A stretch of 7,549 bases of DNA from JBMTVT01 sp049451635 (GTDB taxonomy: Bacteria; Bacteroidota; Bacteroidia; Flavobacteriales; Flavobacteriaceae). Positions 1 to 4,662 of this stretch are shown piece by piece; position 1 is the first letter of the stretch; every line of letters starts with the position of its first letter. The notes under the pieces were generated by a model that was not told the origin of the DNA, made no database searches, and worked only from the letters and a program-made list of their open reading frames with translations. The position numbers were made by a program, and so were the translations under genes. The stretch is taken from the NCBI GenBank assembly GCA_049451635.1, contig JBMTVT010000084.1, positions 1 to 7,549 of the forward strand, read 5' to 3'.

Positions 1-82
1 TGATATTCCAAACGAATATGAAGCTGCCTACAAACTAATGCTCAAAGAAGGGAAACGCTTGGGGTTAGAAGTTAGAAGTTAG
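1..82 (+). CDS. C-terminal end of an unidentified protein (partial, 5' end outside window)
   Basis: One frame is open from base 2 to the TAG at 80-82 and gives 26 residues, beginning DIPNEYEAAYKLML and ending KRLGLEVRS. The composition (charged, helical, no membrane segment) looks like a real protein C-terminus, and the gene would be co-directional with ctaA. The last five sense codons and the stop are made entirely from the heptamer tandem repeat at 65-99, so the original C-terminus may have been altered by the repeat. I do not recognise the family from so short a tail and assign no function. The reading frame itself is moderately supported, because the other two forward frames are stopped within or close to this stretch. 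Confidence 0.55.
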   Translation, partial: DIPNEYEAAYKLMLKEGKRLGLEVRS

Positions 83-99
83 AAGTTAGAAGTTAGAAA
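65..99. repeat. Five-copy heptanucleotide tandem repeat (TTAGAAG)n
   Basis: Four exact copies of TTAGAAG (65-71, 72-78, 79-85, 86-92) are followed by TTAGAAA (93-99). The unit length of 7 is not a multiple of 3, so the embedded TAG falls in all three forward frames (66, 73, 80). The TTA, read as TAA on the other strand, falls in all three reverse frames (65, 72, 79). The array therefore closes every reading frame on both strands. It overlaps the end of the upstream gene and stops 18 bases before the ctaA GTG. Short heptamer arrays of this kind arise by slippage; copy number may vary between strains. Confidence 0.95.
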
Positions 100-117
100 A
101 TAAATATTTGTGAATTC

Positions 118-1140
118 GTGGAAAAAACAAAAGACAACAAAAAAGTAATTTATTGGCTACTAACAGGTTGCTTATTAATTTTTATTATGGTAGTTGTTGG
201 TGGCATTACCAGATTAACTCATTCTGGTTTATCTATTTCAAACTATAAATTAATATCAGGCACCATACCTCCAATGAATGAAACCGAATGGCAAGAAGCA
301 TTCGATTTATATAAACAATATCCTGAATACCAGAAACTTAACAATCATTTTGATTTACAAGACTTTAAAGATATTTACTTCTGGGAATGGTTGCACCGCG
401 TTATTGGAAGGTTCATTGGTTTAGTGTTCTTTCTGCCTTTTTTATACTTTTTAATAACTAAACAACTTTCAAAACCAACTATAAAAAAATCAATAATACT
501 CATGTGCTTAGGTGCTTTTCAAGGTTTTTTGGGTTGGTATATGGTTAAAAGTGGCTTGGTAGATAATCCTGATGTTAGCCATTATAGACTTGCCGCACAC
601 TTAACAACCGCCTTTTTAACCTTTGCTTACACCTTTTGGGTAGCTCTTGATTTAATCTATCAAAATAGAAAAGAAATCAGCAAATCCTTTAGAAACTTAG
701 TTCGTTTTACATTTGCTATTTTACTCTTACAAATAATTTATGGTGCATTTGTAGCAGGTCTAGATGCTGGTTTTATTCACAATCACTGGCCTATGATGAG
801 CGAAGGCAAATTTATGCACCAAACAGTTTATATTGAACATTCCCCGCTTTACAAAAACTTTATTGAAGGTAAAAGTGGCGTACAGTTCGTGCACCGAACA
901 TTAGCATATTTTGTAGTTGGTTTGATTGTTTTAGTATATTTAAAATCAAGAAAATTAATACTTACGCTACCACAATCTCGAGCTATTAATAGTTTACTTT
1001 TAACTGTAGGCATTCAATTTTTGTTGGGTGTTTTCACTATTATATTACAAGTTCCTGTTTGGTTAGGTGTTGTGCACCAAGTAGGGGCTTTTTTCTTGCT
1101 AAGTGCTATGATATTTACTTTACATCGTTTCTCAAAATAA
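118..1140 (+). CDS. ctaA: Heme A synthase, COX15/CtaA family
   Basis: Integral membrane enzyme that oxidises the C8 methyl of heme O to a formyl group, giving heme A for aa3-type cytochrome oxidases. The 340-residue product has about eight hydrophobic segments (near 12-29, 97-113, 124-142, 158-178, 196-214, 262-276, 290-311, 315-335), the normal size and topology. The COX15 signature GGITRLTHSGLSI lies at 28-40. Heme-ligand histidines fit H93 (EWLHR, with E90), H161 (AAHLTTA), H259 (FVHR) and H320 (VVHQ). The first large loop (about 41-89) contains no cysteine pair, as in the mitochondrial/alphaproteobacterial COX15 type and unlike Bacillus CtaA. The start is GTG at 118: an in-frame TAG at 94 blocks longer forms and the next in-frame ATG (residue 24) would cut into the first helix. 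No heme O synthase gene is visible beside it. Confidence 0.96.
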   Translation: MEKTKDNKKVIYWLLTGCLLIFIMVVVGGITRLTHSGLSISNYKLISGTIPPMNETEWQEAFDLYKQYPEYQKLNNHFDLQDFKDIYFWEWLHRVIGRFIGLVFFLPFLYFLITKQLSKPTIKKSIILMCLGAFQGFLGWYMVKSGLVDNPDVSHYRLAAHLTTAFLTFAYTFWVALDLIYQNRKEISKSFRNLVRFTFAILLLQIIYGAFVAGLDAGFIHNHWPMMSEGKFMHQTVYIEHSPLYKNFIEGKSGVQFVHRTLAYFVVGLIVLVYLKSRKLILTLPQSRAINSLLLTVGIQFLLGVFTIILQVPVWLGVVHQVGAFFLLSAMIFTLHRFSK

Positions 1141-1149
1141 CCTAAAAAA

Positions 1150-1175
1150 GCTACCTTTGTAGCATATTTTTTTTT
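1150..1175 (+). terminator. Hairpin plus T tract after ctaA (terminator-like)
   Basis: GCTAC (1150-1154) and GTAGC (1159-1163) form a perfect 5-bp stem around the loop CTTT. The stem is preceded by six A residues (1144-1149) that can extend it against the nine-T run at 1167-1175. This is the architecture of an intrinsic terminator, 10 bases after the ctaA stop. The short stem and the ATA between stem and T run make it a weak one, and the same bases contain a promoter motif, so the role is uncertain. Confidence 0.45.
1152..1159 (+). promoter_or_regulatory. Candidate Bacteroidota -7 promoter element (TACCTTTG)
   Basis: TACCTTTG is an exact match to the TAnnTTTG -7 consensus used by the primary sigma factor of Bacteroidota. 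It sits 17 bases before the ATG at 1177 and would give a very short leader of roughly ten bases. A T-rich partial -33 candidate (TTT at 1128-1130, inside the ctaA 3' end) lies 21 bases upstream. It would drive the pRiA4b-like gene independently of ctaA. The motif is enclosed in the hairpin at 1150-1163. Confidence 0.6.
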
Positions 1176-1176
1176 A

Positions 1177-1692
1177 ATGATGATTTACAGATTTAGAATT
1201 ATTTTAGATAATGACACTGATGAAGATATTTTTCGCGATGTAGAAATTAGTGAAAGTGATACACTTGAGGATTTACACAATATCATTATACAATCTTTTG
1301 GGTTTGATGGTACCGAAATGGCTTCATTTTATATTAGTAATGATGCTTGGGAACAAGGTGAAGAAATATCGCTTTTTGATTTAAGTGAGGATGCCTCTGC
1401 ACGCTTAATGAACGAAACTTCACTTGACAGTGTTGTTCTCGAAGCGCAAACAAAGCTTATTTATGTTTACGATTTTTTAAGTATGTGGACATTTTATGTT
1501 GAATTAGCAGAAATTGTTGATGAAACAGAAGGGCACGATTATCCCAACCTAATATTCGCTCAAGGTCAAGTACCCGATAGCGCTCCAGAAAAATTATTTG
1601 AAGCCGATGATGAGGATGATTTTGATGAATTTGAAGATGGTTTTGATGTTGACGATTACGACTCCCTAGATTTTGATGAACACTGGAACTAA
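1177..1692 (+). CDS. pRiA4b ORF-3-like (IS1096-passenger-like) protein with acidic tail
   Basis: The 171-residue product starts YRFRIILDNDTDEDIFRDVE and continues TLEDLHNIIIQSFGFDG (29-45) and IYVYDFLSMWTFYVEL (95-110). This follows the beta-alpha-beta pattern of the plasmid pRiA4b ORF-3 family, where the usual motif is YxYDFGDxW; here the GD is replaced by LS. The family's biochemical role is unknown; despite the IS1096 passenger label, many members are stable chromosomal genes, and no transposon end is visible beside this one. Residues 141-171 form a tail with 17 Asp/Glu in 31 residues, no Lys or Arg, and regularly spaced Phe, Tyr and Trp. Two adjacent ATGs (1177, 1180) could both serve as start; the first is used here. 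It is convergent with the next gene, with only nine bases between stops. Confidence 0.8.
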   Translation: MMIYRFRIILDNDTDEDIFRDVEISESDTLEDLHNIIIQSFGFDGTEMASFYISNDAWEQGEEISLFDLSEDASARLMNETSLDSVVLEAQTKLIYVYDFLSMWTFYVELAEIVDETEGHDYPNLIFAQGQVPDSAPEKLFEADDEDDFDEFEDGFDVDDYDSLDFDEHWN

Positions 1693-1701
1693 AAAAACTT
1701 C

Positions 1702-2766
1702 CTATTCTTTAAAATTTTCCAAACTTACATTCTCATAATTACGGGTCAAAAACTCCAAAGAGTATTTTAAAATTTGACCCATATTTTCACTGCGCTTAAA
1801 TTTAATATCTTGCGTGTACTCAAAAATGGTAGTTTTTAACAAATCAATATTTTCTTTATTTGAAATGTTGTCTTCTAGCATACAAGCTATTAACTCATCT
1901 ATTCTACCGTGAAAACTTTTTAAACGTTTCACTAAAATTGAACGTTCTTCAGTTTTATATTGGCTGATAGATAATTTCTGCATGCTCTCAGTAACCAGCT
2001 CTACCATTTTTAAATTCTCCTTAAAAAATTGTGGCCTATAAATGTTAAACTTCCCTTCGTAAGACTGCTGGTCAAAATCTATAGCTCTAATTTTGTAAAC
2101 CACATGGTCAAAATCGTGTGTAGGAACAATAACGTAGTTGTATGAACGCATATCTCCCAAAAGTCTTATCATACAACGCTCATTAAACTTAACAAACTCT
2201 TTTGCTATTTGTGATTTTTCAGATTTGTCACATTTAGGCAAAAAATTCTTTATAAAATCATCACCTGGTATACCCGCAATATGCTCCTCTATTAATGTAT
2301 TTTTGTACACCAAAAAATTCAGGTTATAAGGAGATAACATATGCTCCAACTCCAACCCATAAACACGTGAAGCATCAGCAATTTTTATATAAAAATACGT
2401 GTAGTTATCATTTAAAATATTTCTGATTTTAACCCGAAAAGGTTTAGAATTACCAAAAGTACAGAAGTCTATAGCATCAACATTTAAAAACGGTATGGTA
2501 TCTTCATTACCATCAGAATGTAAAATAGTATATACTTTTTTTAGTGATAAATCAATCTCCTCACGCTCATAATCGTTGTAATAAACACGAATCCAAAGCG
2601 TATCATTGTCCTCTTTATCATAAACCACAATAGAGCCTTGAAACCTAAGTAAATCCTCATAAAAAATGGGGATTTTTATGTTCCTATTGTATTCTGCCAA
2701 ATAATCGTTTAACTTGGATGTAATTGGAAACGATGGTTTTTTTTTCGATATTTTTAAATCTTGCAT
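1702..2766 (-). CDS. Uncharacterised protein with kinase-like fold motifs
   Basis: No named family is recognised for this 354-residue soluble protein. Its central part can be aligned by eye with the kinase/aminoglycoside-phosphotransferase fold. FYIKIA (125-130, K128) matches the ATP-binding beta-3 lysine; GLELEHML (137-144) could hold the helix-C glutamate; LIEEHIAGIPGDDFI (158-172) resembles the strand-5 and hinge segment (compare MEYIPG in APH proteins). LGDMRSYN (203-210) has the GDxxxxN spacing of the catalytic loop, with D205 and N210, and AIDFD (228-232) resembles the metal-binding IDFE/DFG segment with D230. The usual His before GD is Leu, and the two loops are 25 residues apart, longer than in typical APH enzymes. 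Residues 1-115 are an extra N-terminal region and 250-354 are mostly helical. An active kinase, a pseudokinase or a chance resemblance are all possible. The ATG at 2764-2766 is preceded by a good promoter motif, which supports this start. Confidence 0.85.
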   Translation of the reverse strand: MQDLKISKKKPSFPITSKLNDYLAEYNRNIKIPIFYEDLLRFQGSIVVYDKEDNDTLWIRVYYNDYEREEIDLSLKKVYTILHSDGNEDTIPFLNVDAIDFCTFGNSKPFRVKIRNILNDNYTYFYIKIADASRVYGLELEHMLSPYNLNFLVYKNTLIEEHIAGIPGDDFIKNFLPKCDKSEKSQIAKEFVKFNERCMIRLLGDMRSYNYVIVPTHDFDHVVYKIRAIDFDQQSYEGKFNIYRPQFFKENLKMVELVTESMQKLSISQYKTEERSILVKRLKSFHGRIDELIACMLEDNISNKENIDLLKTTIFEYTQDIKFKRSENMGQILKYSLEFLTRNYENVSLENFKE

Positions 2767-2782
2767 GAGCTTGAAACTTATT

Positions 2783-2790
2783 CAAATTTA
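2783..2790 (-). promoter_or_regulatory. Candidate -7 element for the kinase-like gene (TAAATTTG on minus strand)
   Basis: Read on the minus strand, 2790-2783 is TAAATTTG, an exact TAnnTTTG match 16 bases before the ATG. A TTTTTG run (minus strand, 2820-2815) is a possible -33 element, but the 24-base spacing from its TTG is slightly long. Confidence 0.6.
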
Positions 2791-2806
2791 GTGCTTTTAT
2801 TAATAA

Positions 2807-2844
2807 TTTTGTAACAAAAAATAAGGACTGTCGTCATACTTTTA
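2807..2844 (+). promoter_or_regulatory. Weak candidate promoter for the ABC exporter genes
   Basis: TACTTTTA at 2837-2844 matches TAnnTTTG in seven of eight positions, and TTTTG at 2807-2811 could act as -33 element (25-base spacing, long). The -33 segment belongs to a near-palindrome (TTTTGTAACAAAA, 2807-2819) whose other arm overlaps the proposed -33 of the divergent gene. The deviations from consensus keep this call tentative. Confidence 0.3.
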
Positions 2845-2854
2845 TAACTAACCC

Positions 2855-2879
2855 ATGCTAATTTCAATAAAATTAGTAT
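2855..2879. promoter_or_regulatory. Inverted repeat in the ABC gene leader
   Basis: CTAATTT (2858-2864) and AAATTAG (2870-2876) are perfect inverted arms around CAATA. The stem extends outward by a G-T, a T-A and an A-T pair to ten pairs (2855-2864 with 2870-2879). It lies between the candidate promoter and the TTG start at 2896, so it could be an operator or a 5'-UTR hairpin. No T run follows that would make it a terminator. The arms are entirely visible; the function is inference. Confidence 0.5.
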
Positions 2880-2895
2880 TAAAAACCATTGTAGT

Positions 2896-3798
2896 TTGGA
2901 ATCAATACTTACCATTAATAATCTTACCAAAAAATTTGGGTATTTAACTGCTGTTAAAGATTTATCATTCACTATAAATAAAGGCAATGTTTATGGTATT
3001 TTAGGCCCTAACGGAAGTGGTAAATCAACCACTCTTGGCATTGTTTTAAACGTTGTGAATAAAACTGAAGGCAGCTTCCATTGGTTTGATGGTAAAACCA
3101 CTACACATGATGCCTTAAAAAAGGTTGGCGCTATTATAGAACGTCCTAATTTTTACCCTTACATGACTGCTGCACAGAATCTTAAACTTGTTTGTAAAAT
3201 TAAAGGGGTAAATTACAATAAGATTGACGAAAAACTTGAAATTGTTGGTCTTTTAGACAGAAAAGACAGTAAATTTAGAACCTATTCTTTAGGTATGAAA
3301 CAGCGTTTGGCGATAGCTTCAGCTTTATTAAACGACCCAGAGATTTTAATATTGGATGAACCAACAAATGGACTTGACCCCCAAGGTATTCATCAAATTA
3401 GGCAAATAATAAAAGATATTGCTGCACAAGGCACCACCATTTTATTGGCATCACATCTACTTGATGAAGTCGAAAAAGTTTGCTCTCATGTTGTGGTTCT
3501 TAGAAAAGGTAAAAAATTATATTCTGGTCGGGTTGACGAAATGATTTCAAGTCATGGCTTTTTTGAATTAAAATGTAATAATCAAGAAGCTTTAGTAAAG
3601 CTATTGGAAAATAACACAGCATTTGGAAAAATTACAGTTCAGGACAATTTGGTAACCGCCTTTTTAAACGAGCCCATGAAATCTGATGATTTTAATAAGT
3701 ATTTATTCGAAAAAGGTATCATACTCACCCATTTAGTGCAACGTAAAGAAAGTTTAGAAGAGCAATTTTTACAACTAACTGATAATCAAAAAAACTAA
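2896..3798 (+). CDS. ABC transporter ATP-binding protein (ABC-2 exporter type)
   Basis: Cytoplasmic ATPase that powers the membrane partner encoded just downstream. The 300-residue product has Walker A GPNGSGKST (37-45), a signature loop YSLGMKQR (130-137), Walker B LILDEPTNGLDP (151-162, catalytic E155), and the switch histidine H187 in LASHLLDEVEK. The SLGMKQR signature and IERPNFYPYMTAAQNL (81-96), with Glu in place of the Q-loop Gln, are typical of the NatA/BcrA class that includes bacitracin, lantibiotic and sodium exporters. The C-terminal about 80 residues form the usual accessory domain. The start is TTG at 2896: an in-frame TAA at 2845 and no in-frame ATG or GTG between leave this as the best start, and it places the first beta strand where the family expects it. 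Substrate cannot be told from sequence. Confidence 0.93.
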   Translation: MESILTINNLTKKFGYLTAVKDLSFTINKGNVYGILGPNGSGKSTTLGIVLNVVNKTEGSFHWFDGKTTTHDALKKVGAIIERPNFYPYMTAAQNLKLVCKIKGVNYNKIDEKLEIVGLLDRKDSKFRTYSLGMKQRLAIASALLNDPEILILDEPTNGLDPQGIHQIRQIIKDIAAQGTTILLASHLLDEVEKVCSHVVVLRKGKKLYSGRVDEMISSHGFFELKCNNQEALVKLLENNTAFGKITVQDNLVTAFLNEPMKSDDFNKYLFEKGIILTHLVQRKESLEEQFLQLTDNQKN

Positions 3799-3808
3799 AC
3801 CTAACCAC

Positions 3809-4633
3809 ATGTTTCGACTTTTAAACTTAGAACTACAAAAACTATTACTAAATAGAACCAGTAAAATACTCATATTTGTATCCTTTATATTACCATTCTT
3901 TGTCATCCTTTTATCTTCATTAAAAATTAATGTTTTTGGCTTTTTTACTTTAGAATTAGGCGAACTGGGAGTTTTTAACTTTCCAATAATTTGGCATTTA
4001 ACCACCTTTTTTGCTGCACAATTTAAATTCTTTTTTGCCATTGTAGTAGTTAGTATGATAGGCAATGAATATAGTAACAAAACATTAAAACAAAACCTAA
4101 TCGATGGCTTAAGCAAAAAAGAATTTATACTATCAAAATTTTATACCATTGTTTTCTTTTCTTTGGTATCGACCATTTTAATAGGTTTAATTTCATTGTG
4201 TATTGGGTTATACTATTCGAGTTATAATGAATTCAATATCATCATTAGAGAAACCAACTATCTAGTTGCTTATTTTGTAAAGTTAGTCGGCTTTTTTAGT
4301 TTGTGTTTGTTTTTTGGTATGCTAGTTAAGCGCTCAGCATTTGCACTAGCATTTTTGTTTATTCTATATATACTTGAATGGATTATTTTCGGATTAATTA
4401 CTTGGCAATCTGACCATTATTTGGCTGAAAAAATTCAGAATTTCTTTCCGCTTAAATCTATGTATAAATTGATAGACCAGCCTTTTCAACGTATTGCCAT
4501 AACTAAATTTCCAGATAAAGCAGAATTAGCTTATGACTACGCAGTTCATTGGCATGAAATTGCCATCGTTTTAGGTTGGACTGCCTTATTTGTGTTTTTA
4601 TCATATAGATTATTAAAAAAGCGTGATTTATAA
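3809..4633 (+). CDS. ABC-2 type transporter permease
   Basis: The 274-residue membrane protein is the channel partner of the ATPase ten bases upstream; the spacing implies one transcript and probably translational coupling. Six hydrophobic segments are visible, near 19-37, 62-84, 111-136, 151-173, 175-198 and 250-269. Between helices two and three, GNEYSNKTLKQNLIDGLSKK (85-104) is the cytoplasmic coupling segment characteristic of this family (E...T...L..G.SR/K..F...K). A soluble loop of about 50 residues precedes the last helix, and the protein ends in a basic cytoplasmic KKRDL tail. Both N- and C-termini are predicted to be inside. Length is normal for a half-transporter that dimerises. The exported substrate is unknown; drug, peptide or ion are the usual choices for this class. 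Confidence 0.9.
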   Translation: MFRLLNLELQKLLLNRTSKILIFVSFILPFFVILLSSLKINVFGFFTLELGELGVFNFPIIWHLTTFFAAQFKFFFAIVVVSMIGNEYSNKTLKQNLIDGLSKKEFILSKFYTIVFFSLVSTILIGLISLCIGLYYSSYNEFNIIIRETNYLVAYFVKLVGFFSLCLFFGMLVKRSAFALAFLFILYILEWIIFGLITWQSDHYLAEKIQNFFPLKSMYKLIDQPFQRIAITKFPDKAELAYDYAVHWHEIAIVLGWTALFVFLSYRLLKKRDL

Positions 4634-4636
4634 TAT

Positions 4637-4661
4637 CTTTACTCGCATTTGCTATGTAAAG
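4637..4661 (+). promoter_or_regulatory. Short inverted repeat ahead of the secreted-protein gene
   Basis: CTTTAC (4637-4642) and GTAAAG (4656-4661) are perfect arms around a 13-base loop in the 29-base gap between the permease stop and the ATG at 4663. The 3' arm ends one base before the ATG, so a folded transcript would partly mask the start. No T run follows it, which argues against a terminator and for read-through from the transporter genes. A six-pair stem is weak and may be chance. Confidence 0.3.
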
Positions 4662-4662
4662 G

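Noticed and set aside
103..110. AATATTTG as a -7 promoter element for ctaA
   Set aside because: It matches TAnnTTTG in seven of eight positions but lacks the leading T and a -33 partner (the tandem repeat occupies that place), and it would leave almost no leader before the GTG.
1685..1702. GGAA...TTCC dyad with an A7 run between the convergent stops, considered as a bidirectional terminator
   Set aside because: The stem is only four pairs and the A run lies in the loop, so it does not have terminator architecture.
2138..2329. 63-residue plus-strand open frame
   Set aside because: It lies wholly inside the well-formed 354-residue minus-strand gene, shows no domain and has no promoter of its own.
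2855..2947. Plus-strand ATG open frame of about 30 codons starting in the inverted repeat
   Set aside because: It overlaps the ABC ATPase start in another frame with no recognisable peptide. An upstream regulatory peptide is conceivable but unsupported.
2778..2987. 69-residue minus-strand open frame across the divergent promoter
   Set aside because: It overlaps the N-terminus of the ABC ATPase and the promoter region; the composition is that of a non-coding AT-rich translation.
3775..4116. 113-residue minus-strand open frame
   Set aside because: It is antisense to the start of the permease gene, whose membrane helices and family motif are clear.
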